Translations under genes and position numbers: made by a program
Notes under the pieces: generated by a model
What the model saw: only the letters and a program-made list of their open reading frames with translations
The model's database searches: none
What the model was told of the DNA's origin: nothing
Assembly: GCA_964564735.1 (NCBI GenBank)
Contig: CAZMCH010000116.1
Location: 1-11,373 of the forward strand
DNA: 11,373 nucleotides
Source: CAZMCH01 sp964564735
Lineage (GTDB): Bacteria; Poribacteria; DTPJ01
Reading direction: 5' to 3'
Shown here: one piece after another, positions 1 through 6,401 of the stretch
Position numbering within the stretch: position 1 is the stretch's first letter
How the letters are laid out: each line of letters starts with the position of its first letter

Positions 1-2
1 CC

Positions 3-194
3 ATAGGCTTATTGATAGGCGAAACGATACGAGAAACAGTATATCCAGAAAAGAAGCGGAATTTATATTCAGTTCTACATATATTGTTTAGACAGAAAGT
101 CAGCATAATTGGTGAAACGTTAAGAGCAGTCATTGATAGTGCATTTCTGGTATTTAGTAATATTGTTTTGCGAAATGTCCGAACTTATGTCTGA
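3..194 (+). CDS. possible 3' end of an upstream gene, partial
   Basis: An open frame runs in from the left edge and stops with TGA at 192-194. The readable part is about 63 residues, with basic and hydrophobic stretches (for example SAFLVFSNIVL) that could be the end of a membrane or membrane-associated protein. The first usable internal start is a TTG at 12 with no ribosome binding site, so if this is real it is most likely the C-terminus of a gene that begins outside the window. I recognise no family, and the frame could be open by chance in AT-rich DNA. Confidence 0.2.
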   Translation: MGLLIGETIRETVYPEKKRNLYSVLHILFRQKVSIIGETLRAVIDSAFLVFSNIVLRNVRTYV

Positions 195-211
195 AGCACA
201 GAAAATTTGTG

Positions 212-240
212 TTGACATCTTAATATTATTAATATACACT
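212..240 (+). promoter_or_regulatory. sigma70-like promoter for the 299-2180 operon
   Basis: A perfect TTGACA -35 box lies at 212-217. It is followed by a 17-base spacer and TACACT at 235-240, which matches four of six bases of the TATAAT consensus. The AT-rich spacer and the position about 60 bases upstream of the start codon at 299 fit a promoter for the outer-membrane-protein and radical SAM genes. It lies beyond the stop of the preceding open frame. No operator-like repeat is evident beside it. Confidence 0.5.
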
Positions 241-298
241 ACTCATAATCCTATCAGTCTCTGTTTCAGGAAGATATTATCATGAAAGGAGCAGGTTT

Positions 299-889
299 AT
301 GAAAAAGTTAAGTATCGTATTATATATTCTGTTTATTTCCATATTATCCACAACAATAATGGCTGATTCAATGGAAGGTGAAGGAAGTTATAATGAAACC
401 GGGTATATTGCCCCTTATATGAAGTTTACTCAGCTTAATGGTGAATTAGGAACGATGCTTGGGCTTAGCGTAGGTTGGATTTCAGAACATTCATTTATTG
501 TTGAGGGGAGCTTCTTTGGACTTATAAATGAAGTTTCTTCATCAAGACCGGGATCAGAACTTGGCGTAGGATATAGTGGATTATCTTTGGGATATAACAT
601 ACCTTTGGGTCAGAAAGTTCATATTTTAATAAATACAATGTTTGGTGTTGGACGTGTTAGTTATAAACGTGATTATAGCCAACCAAAGAATCTAGATAAA
701 GACAATCTTAGCTCAATAATTGCAGTTGTGGAGCCGGGACTTAATTTGGAAATAAATATCACTGATTATTTTCGATTATCTTTGGGGGCAAGCTATCGTG
801 TTGTTGATAGAGTCGATCTGAAAAACCTTAGTAATGACGATATAAATGGAATAACAGGAAATATAGCTCTCAAGTTTGGTGCTTTTTAA
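299..889 (+). CDS. exported outer-membrane beta-barrel-like protein
   Basis: A 196-residue protein of unassigned function. The N-terminus is a clear Sec signal peptide: KK, a hydrophobic core to about residue 20, and probable cleavage after TIMA at residue 22. The mature part alternates polar and hydrophobic residues with many glycines and aromatics (GLSLGYNIPLG, LRLSLGASYRV-like strands). It ends in FGAF, a C-terminal aromatic typical of outer-membrane barrels recognised by the BAM machinery. The length would suit an eight-strand barrel of the OmpA/OmpX type. The ATG at 299 is supported by AAGGAG at 286-291. The radical SAM gene starts 25 bases after the stop, so the two are probably co-transcribed. 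The fold is inferred from composition and the ends; the function is unknown. Confidence 0.75.
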   Translation: MKKLSIVLYILFISILSTTIMADSMEGEGSYNETGYIAPYMKFTQLNGELGTMLGLSVGWISEHSFIVEGSFFGLINEVSSSRPGSELGVGYSGLSLGYNIPLGQKVHILINTMFGVGRVSYKRDYSQPKNLDKDNLSSIIAVVEPGLNLEINITDYFRLSLGASYRVVDRVDLKNLSNDDINGITGNIALKFGAF

Positions 890-914
890 GAAATATCCTT
901 TTGAAAGGGATAAA

Positions 915-2180
915 ATGCCACGTGAAGGCAAACCGATCAATTCAATAGGAAAGCAGTTTGGGCTTTTAATAAAACCTGCATCAGCGGATTGTAATTTTAG
1001 ATGTAAATACTGCTTTTATCATGGTCGTCCTACCGATCCATATAAATCCGATCCAAAACATAGAATGAGTTACGATGTTCTAACGTCTATGGTTTCACAA
1101 TATTTGGGTATATCAGGACAGTATACTTCATTTAGTTGGCAGGGAGGAGAACCCCTGCTTATGGGGCTTGATTTCTATAAAAAGGTTATCGAATTACAGC
1201 AGGAACATGGATATCCAGGGCAATATGTGGGTAATAGTATACAAACAAACGCCATGCTTATTGATTCAGAGTTTGCCAAACTATTTCATGACTATAATTT
1301 CTTATTGGGCATAAGCCTTGATGGTCCAAAAGAAATCCATGATTATTATCGTCAGCAATATAATGGAAATGGAACATTTGATAAAGTTATAGAAGCTATT
1401 GAAATATTGAAAGATAATAAGGTCGAGTTTAATATACTCACAGTAGTTAGTGATCTAACCTCAAAGAAACCTGATGAAATATATGATTTTTTCCTAGATA
1501 AGCAATTCCATTTTCTTCAATTTATCCCTGCTGTTGACTTTGATATTAATACAAAACAACCGATCAGCTATTCAGTTAATCCTTATGATTATGGAGATTT
1601 CTTATGTAAACTTTTTGATAGATGGTTCAATAATGGAAATCCAATAACATCTATAAGGACATTTGACAATATAGCGACTATATATGCTGGAATAAATTCC
1701 GAAGCATGTGTATATATGAAAGAATGTGGCAATTATGCTGTAATCGAATATAATGGTGATGTTTATCCTTGTGATTTCTTTGTTGAAAAAGATCAAAAAC
1801 TTGGTAACATAATGGAAACACCATTCAAAGAAATCATAAGCAATCAAAAGATGCAATCATTCAGCAGGTCTAAATGTGGAATTTTGTTTGAGTTATGTCA
1901 AGATTGTGAATGGGAATATATTTGCCATTGTGGTTGTCAACATTATCGCTATGATGGTGGAATGGATTATCTTTGTGAAGCGTATCGGCAATTTTTTGCT
2001 TATGCAGATAAACGCATGAAGATACTTGGTGAAAGAATCAAAAGACGGCGTGAGATAGAAATGACTCAAAGACTTCAACAAAAGAAAATACAAGCAAATA
2101 TTGCAAGAACCATTAATAGAAATGATCCCTGCCCATGTGGAAGCGGAAAAAAATATAAAAAATGTTGTATGTTAAAGTAA
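915..2180 (+). CDS. anaerobic sulfatase-maturase-family radical SAM/SPASM protein with SEC-C tail
   Basis: A 421-residue radical SAM enzyme most like anSME, which oxidises a Cys or Ser in sulfatases to formylglycine using SAM and Fe-S clusters in the cytoplasm. The radical SAM motif CNFRCKYC (C26, C30, C33) is followed by the anSME hallmarks SWQGGEP, NSIQTNA and LGISLDGP. The C-terminal half is a cysteine-rich SPASM region (CVYMKECGNYAV, GDVYPCDFF, CQDCEWEYICHCGC, YLCEAYRQFF) that would hold two auxiliary clusters. An arginine- and glutamine-rich linker then leads to a SEC-C zinc motif, NDPCPCGSGKKYKKCC (C406, C408, C417, C418). The ATG at 915 is preferred because GAAAGGGA lies just upstream. 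A TTG at 876 would add 13 residues and overlap the previous gene. No sulfatase is in the window, so the substrate is unknown and a different protein maturation remains possible. Confidence 0.88.
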   Translation: MPREGKPINSIGKQFGLLIKPASADCNFRCKYCFYHGRPTDPYKSDPKHRMSYDVLTSMVSQYLGISGQYTSFSWQGGEPLLMGLDFYKKVIELQQEHGYPGQYVGNSIQTNAMLIDSEFAKLFHDYNFLLGISLDGPKEIHDYYRQQYNGNGTFDKVIEAIEILKDNKVEFNILTVVSDLTSKKPDEIYDFFLDKQFHFLQFIPAVDFDINTKQPISYSVNPYDYGDFLCKLFDRWFNNGNPITSIRTFDNIATIYAGINSEACVYMKECGNYAVIEYNGDVYPCDFFVEKDQKLGNIMETPFKEIISNQKMQSFSRSKCGILFELCQDCEWEYICHCGCQHYRYDGGMDYLCEAYRQFFAYADKRMKILGERIKRRREIEMTQRLQQKKIQANIARTINRNDPCPCGSGKKYKKCCMLK

Positions 2181-2207
2181 ATAAAGCTAAAATAAGGAGA
2201 TACTAAA

Positions 2208-2288
2208 TTGGAAAATGCTCTTTATTATGGTGATAATTTGGATATATTAAGAAAATATATTCCTGATGAATCGGTCGATCTATATTAG
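2208..2288 (+). pseudogene. N-terminal remnant of a DNA methyltransferase
   Basis: A strong AAGGAGA site at 2194-2200 precedes a TTG start at 2208. The frame encodes only 26 residues before TAG: it begins MENALYYGDNLDIL and ends with an IPDESVDL stretch. This is the usual opening of site-specific adenine methyltransferases, in which YGDNLxIL and (D/E)SVDLIY come directly before the catalytic DPPY/SPPY motif. Here the frame breaks exactly where that motif should begin, and no continuation appears in any frame before the next gene. I read it as the 5' scar of a methyltransferase gene lost by recombination. It is not part of the intact methyltransferase at 2522, whose own N-terminus has a comparable motif. 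Confidence 0.65.
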
Positions 2289-2314
2289 CAAACTTAAACG
2301 AAGGTGTATTTTAG

Positions 2315-2476
2315 ATGAAATTCACTGGTATTATAACAAAAGAAGAAAGATGGTATGTTGCGCATTGCATTGAATTAGGTGTTGTGAGCCAAGGTAAAAC
2401 AATTGAGGAAGCACAAGCGAACCTAAAAGAGGCGGTAGAGCTTTATCTGGAAGATTTTGGAGAGGAAGTGGAGTAA
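2315..2476 (+). CDS. small HicB-like antitoxin-family protein, orphan
   Basis: A 53-residue protein with the single HicB/UPF0150 beta-alpha fold signature: MKFTGIITKEERWYVAHCIE, then a VVSQGKTIEEAQANL segment and the helix KEAVELYLEDFG. In HicAB toxin-antitoxin pairs HicB neutralises the mRNA interferase HicA. No HicA-like gene lies on either side, so this is an orphan and may be a remnant or a stand-alone member. AAGGTG at 2301-2306 gives a usable ribosome binding site. It is shorter than usual for this family. The frame offset by one base continues past the stop as GVIPNVPITHF, which resembles the missing C-terminal strand, so a one-base loss is possible. It sits between a methyltransferase remnant and an intact methyltransferase. 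Confidence 0.75.
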   Translation: MKFTGIITKEERWYVAHCIELGVVSQGKTIEEAQANLKEAVELYLEDFGEEVE

Positions 2477-2521
2477 TCCCAAATGTTCCTATAACGCATT
2501 TTGTTAGTAAGAGATTAAGCA

Positions 2522-3490
2522 ATGCAACCAGTTTTTTCATTTATGCAAAATGATATTGACATAAAAGACACCTTCTCAGATGAAAGACAAATAATTCTTC
2601 ATTGTGGGGACACCAAAGACTTTTTGCGCACAATTCCAGATGAGTCTGTATCTCTTATAATCACATCCCCTCCATATAATATAGGTAAGGAATATGAAGC
2701 CAAGACTGAAATAGAAACTTATCTGCAAGTTCAGGATGAGGTTATATCTGACCTTATCCGCGTTTTAAAGCCGGACGGAAGCGTTTGCTGGGAAGTCGGC
2801 AACTATGTTGAGGATTCCGAAGTTTTTCCCCTAGATATTTTTTATTATTCGCTTTTCGAAAACAAAGGGCTGAAATTAAGAAACAGAATAATCTGGCATT
2901 TTGGTCATGGATTGCATTGCTCAAAAAGATTCTCTGGAAGATATGAAACTTTGCTCTGGTTTACAAAAGGTGATGACTATATTTTTAATCTTGACGCAGT
3001 TCGTGTCCCGTCAAAGTATCCGGGTAAATTGCACTACAAGGGAAAAAATAAGGGCAAGCCTTCTGGTAATCCATTGGGGAAAAATCCCTCTGATATATGG
3101 GAAATTGTTGCTAGTGATTGGGATAAGGAAATATGGGATATACCAAATGTCAAATCTAATCACCCAGAAAAGACGATCCATCCTTGCCAATTCCCTGTTG
3201 AATTGGTTGAGCGCTGTATTCTTGCCTTAACAAATGAAGGTGATCTTGTTCTTGACCCTTATGTTGGTGTCGGGTCAACCATAATAGCCGCTATCAAAAA
3301 TAATAGGCGTGCAATTGGTGTTGATAAAGAGCAAAAATACATTGAAATTGCTGAAAAACGAATCATGGATTTTCAGTCAGGTGATTTAAAATTAAGACCA
3401 ATTGATAAGCCGATATATAAGCCAACCGGACGGGAAAAGGTTTCACAAGTGCCAAAGGAATGGTTAAGTGCAGAAGGAAATACCGAATGA
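2522..3490 (+). CDS. type II beta-class DNA methyltransferase (N4-cytosine or N6-adenine)
   Basis: A 322-residue SAM-dependent methyltransferase that should protect host DNA from the adjacent endonuclease. The catalytic motif IV TSPPYN (residues 48-53) comes first and the SAM-binding motif I LDPYVGVGST (244-253) lies near the C-terminus, which is the beta-class order. CHCGDT/FLRTIPDES-like residues before motif IV, VLKPDGSV (81-88) and IGVDKEQKYIEIAEKR (265-280) are further family landmarks. SPPY is commonest in N4-cytosine enzymes but also occurs in N6-adenine enzymes, so the modified base is open. The BglII/BstYI-type neighbour favours a GATC-centred site. The ATG at 2522 has only a weak AAGAGA site; an in-frame ATG at 2543 is an alternative. 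The stop overlaps the endonuclease start by four bases (ATGA), implying coupled translation. No frame break is seen. Confidence 0.9.
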   Translation: MQPVFSFMQNDIDIKDTFSDERQIILHCGDTKDFLRTIPDESVSLIITSPPYNIGKEYEAKTEIETYLQVQDEVISDLIRVLKPDGSVCWEVGNYVEDSEVFPLDIFYYSLFENKGLKLRNRIIWHFGHGLHCSKRFSGRYETLLWFTKGDDYIFNLDAVRVPSKYPGKLHYKGKNKGKPSGNPLGKNPSDIWEIVASDWDKEIWDIPNVKSNHPEKTIHPCQFPVELVERCILALTNEGDLVLDPYVGVGSTIIAAIKNNRRAIGVDKEQKYIEIAEKRIMDFQSGDLKLRPIDKPIYKPTGREKVSQVPKEWLSAEGNTE

Positions 3491-4005
3491 AAATAGCTGG
3501 CGAATACTCATTTAATAATGGGAAATCTGTGATTGAAAGTGATTACAGCCAATTGCTTGATGAGATAAGGCAGGTCATAGATAATATTGATGCGCAAGAA
3601 CATTTAACCAAAAAGAGCAAAGAAAAAACTATGCCCGGAAGAATGCTTTATAGCCCTACATCATTGAATAAAGCTTTCAAAACAGGATTTTTAAATTTCA
3701 ATTGGCATAGTATAAGAGTAAAATGCGATTATACAAAGCAATATTATGTTGATGATCAAATTATAGCCCATAATACAAGGGGTGCTTTTCGAGAAATGGA
3801 TTTCGTTAAAGATAAGCTAGGTATAGAAGTCCAATTCGGAAAGTATTCATTCATGGTTTATAATGTAGCGGCTAAAATGACCATTTTTCATAATTTGGGA
3901 CATATTGACACTGGTGTTGAGATTGTTCCTCTAAAAATGTTTGCAAATAACATGTCAACGGGAGTATCATTCTTTGAGCAATTTGTTTGGGATATAGAGG
4001 AGTAG
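3487..4005 (+). CDS. BglII/BstYI-family type II restriction endonuclease, truncated by frameshift
   Basis: The 172-residue frame matches the BglII/BstYI/XhoII endonuclease family, which cleaves GATC-centred sites such as AGATCT or RGATCY. Recognisable segments are NIDAQEHLTKKSKEKT (33-48), the LYSPTSLNKAF region (54-64), the catalytic block MDFVKDKLGIEVQFGKYSF (104-122) with probable metal ligands D105 and E114 plus Q116, then DTGVEIVPLK and NMSTGVSFFEQ. Family members run to about 200-220 residues and end in a hydrophobic strand near a VPLVLIG-like tail. This frame stops just before it, at EE-TAG. The missing tail is present in another frame (see 3999-4049). The start at 3487 is supported by GAAGGA at 3473-3478 and the ATGA overlap with the methyltransferase. 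The enzyme is probably inactive or impaired unless the shift is a sequencing error. Confidence 0.85.
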   Translation: MKIAGEYSFNNGKSVIESDYSQLLDEIRQVIDNIDAQEHLTKKSKEKTMPGRMLYSPTSLNKAFKTGFLNFNWHSIRVKCDYTKQYYVDDQIIAHNTRGAFREMDFVKDKLGIEVQFGKYSFMVYNVAAKMTIFHNLGHIDTGVEIVPLKMFANNMSTGVSFFEQFVWDIEE

Positions 4006-4049
4006 CGGATATTGATATTCCTGTTTTGGTTCTCGGTATAATACCTTAG
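3999..4049 (+). pseudogene. frameshifted C-terminal tail of the restriction endonuclease
   Basis: From 3999, two bases out of register with the endonuclease frame, the codons read GVADIDIPVLVLGIIP and end in TAG at 4047-4049. This is the expected C-terminal strand of BglII/BstYI-type enzymes, where a (R)GV-x-(D/A)-x-P-V/L-V-L-I-G-x-x-P pattern ends the protein. Adding one base near 3998 would join it to the upstream frame and give a protein of about 187 residues. It has no start codon or ribosome binding site of its own, so it is read here as the displaced end of the upstream gene. Confidence 0.75.
4012..4042 (+). promoter_or_regulatory. possible promoter for the 4081-6295 operon
   Basis: A perfect TATAAT -10 box lies at 4037-4042 with TTGATA, five of six matches to the -35 consensus, at 4012-4017. 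The 19-base spacer is longer than the ideal 17. It lies inside the displaced endonuclease tail and about 40 bases before the oxidoreductase start. No terminator separates the restriction genes from this point, so read-through could also supply transcription. Confidence 0.35.
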
Positions 4050-4080
4050 ATGGTAACTACCTTTTTATGGAGGCAAACTA

Positions 4081-5223
4081 ATGGACAAAGTGCGTTTTGG
4101 TATTGTTGGAACGGGTGGCATGGGTTCTGGACACGTCAACACCATTCAGAATGTTGAGGAAGCACAACTGATGGCTGTGTGTGATGCTGATGAGAACGCT
4201 GTCAAACCTCATGTTGAAAAATATGGTATTAAGGGATTCACTGACTATAAAGAGCTTATTGACAGTGGGCTTGTTGATGCGGTCATTGTGGCGACTCCGC
4301 ATTATTATCATCCGCCTGTGGCTATTTATGCAATGAAAAAAGGCTTAGCTGTCCTTTCGGAAAAGCCAATGTCCGTTACAGTTAAACAAGCTGACGAAAT
4401 GATCAAGACCGCAAAGGAAACAGGTGTGCCTTTTACGATAATGTTTCAGTCAAGGGCATCTGGATTATATAGGACAGCGCATAAAATAATATCAGAAGGC
4501 AAACTAGGCGAGCTTTACAGGACACACATGATCGCAAGCGGATTTCGTAGTCAGGCTTATTATGATTCAGCAGAATGGCGAGGAACATGGGCTGGTGAAG
4601 GCGGAGGTGTTCTTATAAATCAAGCCCCGCATGAGATTGACTTATTCACTTGGTTGGGTGGTTTGCCCTGTAAAGTTACTGCAAAAACAGGCACTAGAAG
4701 GCATATTATGGAATGTGAGGACGAAGCATCCGCAATGCTGGAATATCCAAATGGTGCGATAGGATTTATGCACGTATCCACATCAGAAGCACCGGGAACG
4801 ACTATGATGGAGTTCTGCGGAGAAAAAGCAAAATTGACTATATATGGTGGAAAGCTAACTTTACGTGAACTTGAAATGCCTCTACAGGAATTTAATGACA
4901 ACTCACCAAATATGTGGGGAAGCCCCAAATCCGAAAACGTGGAAGTGCAGATTGAAGAACGAGAAGGCGGACATATAGCAATAATCCGCAATCTCGCAAG
5001 ACATATCCTCAACGGTGAAGCACTACTTATGCCCGGTGAGGAAGGTATTAACACTATAGAGATTATAAACTCAGTTATACTTTCTGGAAAGAAAGGAACA
5101 CCTGTTAATATACCAGTTGATAGAGAAGAATATGAGGCTTTTTTAGAGGATTTAAAGAAAACTACAAAGCCAAAATCATCATTAAAAAAGCAGAAAGTTA
5201 CAGATCCTCAGCATGTTAAATAA
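4081..5223 (+). CDS. Gfo/Idh/MocA-family NAD(P)-dependent oxidoreductase
   Basis: A 380-residue cytoplasmic dehydrogenase of the Gfo/Idh/MocA family, which oxidises or reduces sugars, inositols and related polyols. An N-terminal Rossmann fold begins with GTGGMG at 10-15. D35 in AVCDAD, at the end of the second strand, favours NAD over NADP. The family lysine is in SEKPM (K95). The C-terminal domain carries WRGTWAGEGGGVLINQAPHEID (about 166-187), the usual GGG-x(7)-H-x2-D substrate and catalytic block (H184, D187). ATGGAGG at 4067-4073 gives a strong ribosome binding site for the ATG at 4081. The lysine-rich tail (about 365-380) is extra and looks disordered. It is followed after 19 bases by an isopropylmalate-dehydrogenase-like gene, suggesting joint sugar-acid or polyol catabolism. 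The substrate cannot be read from the sequence. Confidence 0.92.
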   Translation: MDKVRFGIVGTGGMGSGHVNTIQNVEEAQLMAVCDADENAVKPHVEKYGIKGFTDYKELIDSGLVDAVIVATPHYYHPPVAIYAMKKGLAVLSEKPMSVTVKQADEMIKTAKETGVPFTIMFQSRASGLYRTAHKIISEGKLGELYRTHMIASGFRSQAYYDSAEWRGTWAGEGGGVLINQAPHEIDLFTWLGGLPCKVTAKTGTRRHIMECEDEASAMLEYPNGAIGFMHVSTSEAPGTTMMEFCGEKAKLTIYGGKLTLRELEMPLQEFNDNSPNMWGSPKSENVEVQIEEREGGHIAIIRNLARHILNGEALLMPGEEGINTIEIINSVILSGKKGTPVNIPVDREEYEAFLEDLKKTTKPKSSLKKQKVTDPQHVK

Positions 5224-5242
5224 TAAGAAGGAGAATTATTGA

Positions 5243-6295
5243 ATGTATAAAATCGCAGTTTTGCCCGGAGATGGTATTGGTCCCGAAGTTGTAAGAGAAG
5301 GACTTAAAGTTATAAAAGCAGTTGCAGAAAAAACAGGTTTTGAATATGAAACTATATTTTATGATTTCGGTGGCGAGAGATATTTAGAAAAAGGAGGCGA
5401 TCCCCTACCTGATTCTGCTTTGACGGAATTTAAAGACATGGATGCTATATATCTTGGTGCCGTTGGTCATCCTGATGTAAAACCGGGTGTTTTAGAGCAT
5501 GGCATCCTTTTGAAGATGAGATTTACGCTTGATCTATATATCAATCTAAGACCGATCAAGCTATATCCGGGAGTATGGACTCCGATTAAAGATAAGTGTC
5601 CGGAAGATATTGATTTTGTAGTAGTTAGGGAAAATACAGAGGATTTGTATGTCGGAATGGGCGGATTTTTCAAAAAAGGCACGCCTGATGAAGTCGCTAT
5701 ACAACAATCAGTAAATACCCGCAAAGGTGTTGAACGTTGTATTCGCTATGCCTATGAGTTAGCAAAACATAGAAAAAGAAAGAAACTTACTCTTTGTGAT
5801 AAAGCAAATGTCTTGACTTATGCTCATGACTTATGGAGACGTGTTTTTAACGAAGTAGGTGAAGAATATCCAGAAGTTGAAAAAGACTTTGCTTTTGTTG
5901 ACGCAACGACAATGTGGATGGTTAAAAATCCAGAATGGTTTGATGTTATAGTAACATGCAATATGTTTGGCGATATAATAACCGATTTAGGCGCAATGAT
6001 TCAAGGTGGAATGGGCATTGCCGCCTCTGGCAATATCAATCCTCATGGCGTATCTATGTTCGAGCCGATACATGGTTCTGCACCGAAATATAAAGATACA
6101 AATACAGCTAATCCGCTTGCTGCTATTTGCGCTGGTGGAATGATGCTCGAATATCTTGGTGAAAAGAAATCCGCAGAACTTATTGACAAGGCTGTCTCAA
6201 AAGCCCTTTCTAGTGGAAAAATTAAAGACCTTGCAGCAGGAAGAATGGGCATGGGAACTTCAGAAGTTGGCGATTTTGTCGCAAGCCTGATCTAA
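5243..6295 (+). CDS. isocitrate/isopropylmalate dehydrogenase family protein
   Basis: A 350-residue beta-decarboxylating dehydrogenase that oxidises a 2-hydroxy acid, with Mg/Mn and NAD(P), to a keto acid and often CO2. The signatures are LPGDGIGPEV near the start, the substrate arginines in MRFTLDLYINLRP (R93, R103) and RENTEDLYVG (R129, Y136), K187 in LCDKANV, the metal aspartates in NMFGDIITDLG (D244, D248 with D220), and EPIHGSAPKY in the cofactor-binding region. The length matches LeuB (3-isopropylmalate dehydrogenase), tartrate/D-malate dehydrogenase and homoisocitrate dehydrogenase. The absence of leuA/leuC/leuD and the adjacent Gfo/Idh gene make a catabolic hydroxy-acid role at least as likely as leucine synthesis. 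The ATG at 5243 follows AAGGAG at 5228-5233, and the gene shares an operon with the upstream oxidoreductase. Confidence 0.88.
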   Translation: MYKIAVLPGDGIGPEVVREGLKVIKAVAEKTGFEYETIFYDFGGERYLEKGGDPLPDSALTEFKDMDAIYLGAVGHPDVKPGVLEHGILLKMRFTLDLYINLRPIKLYPGVWTPIKDKCPEDIDFVVVRENTEDLYVGMGGFFKKGTPDEVAIQQSVNTRKGVERCIRYAYELAKHRKRKKLTLCDKANVLTYAHDLWRRVFNEVGEEYPEVEKDFAFVDATTMWMVKNPEWFDVIVTCNMFGDIITDLGAMIQGGMGIAASGNINPHGVSMFEPIHGSAPKYKDTNTANPLAAICAGGMMLEYLGEKKSAELIDKAVSKALSSGKIKDLAAGRMGMGTSEVGDFVASLI

Positions 6296-6303
6296 AATAT
6301 AGA

Positions 6304-6336
6304 ATTCTAATATTAATGATCAAAGATTCTAATATT
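6304..6336. repeat. 11-bp direct repeat with 22-bp period
   Basis: ATTCTAATATT occurs at 6304-6314 and again at 6326-6336. The 22-base period is about two helical turns, so both copies would face the same side of the DNA. The second copy overlaps the left arm of the hairpin at 6322-6361. Such spacing could be an operator for a dimeric regulator of the downstream WD40 gene, but AT-rich DNA produces chance repeats and no regulator gene is adjacent. Confidence 0.4.
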
Positions 6337-6361
6337 GTATATGTTCAATCTTAGAATCTTT
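6322..6361 (+). terminator. hairpin after the dehydrogenase operon, probable terminator
   Basis: AAAGATTCTAA (6322-6332) and TTAGAATCTTT (6351-6361) are perfect 11-base inverted repeats. Inside them, after one mismatch, ATTG (6334-6337) pairs with CAAT (6346-6349), leaving an eight-base loop. It begins 26 bases after the dehydrogenase stop and is followed by a T-rich but interrupted stretch (CACTTTTC). The stem is AT-rich and lacks a clean U run, so termination would be weak or need a factor. It may instead act as an operator or an mRNA 3'-end stabiliser. Confidence 0.5.
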
Positions 6362-6401
6362 CACTTTTCAAATCTATTTTATCTCCGGAGTTATTATTAA
6401 T

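Noticed and set aside
876..914. TTG start adding 13 residues to the radical SAM protein
   Set aside because: It overlaps the previous coding sequence with no ribosome binding site at the right distance. The ATG at 915 has GAAAGGGA just upstream and matches where the family homology begins.
2901..3230. Second open frame within the methyltransferase gene on the same strand
   Set aside because: Out of frame with the conserved methyltransferase and encodes no recognisable motif.
3460..3486. ATG at 3460 adding nine residues to the endonuclease
   Set aside because: Lies inside the methyltransferase gene without a suitable ribosome binding site. The ATG at 3487 has GAAGGA and an ATGA overlap.
2208..4049. 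Insertion sequence or integrase-borne island around the restriction genes
   Set aside because: No transposase, integrase, terminal inverted repeats or target duplication could be found flanking the block.
4620..5054. Long open frame on the minus strand (144 codons)
   Set aside because: Antisense to the well-conserved Gfo/Idh/MocA gene, no ribosome binding site and no recognisable protein; it reflects codon bias of the real gene.
6352..6357. TAGAAT as a -10 box for the WD40 gene
   Set aside because: No -35 element at 15-19 bases upstream, and the bases are part of the hairpin arm.
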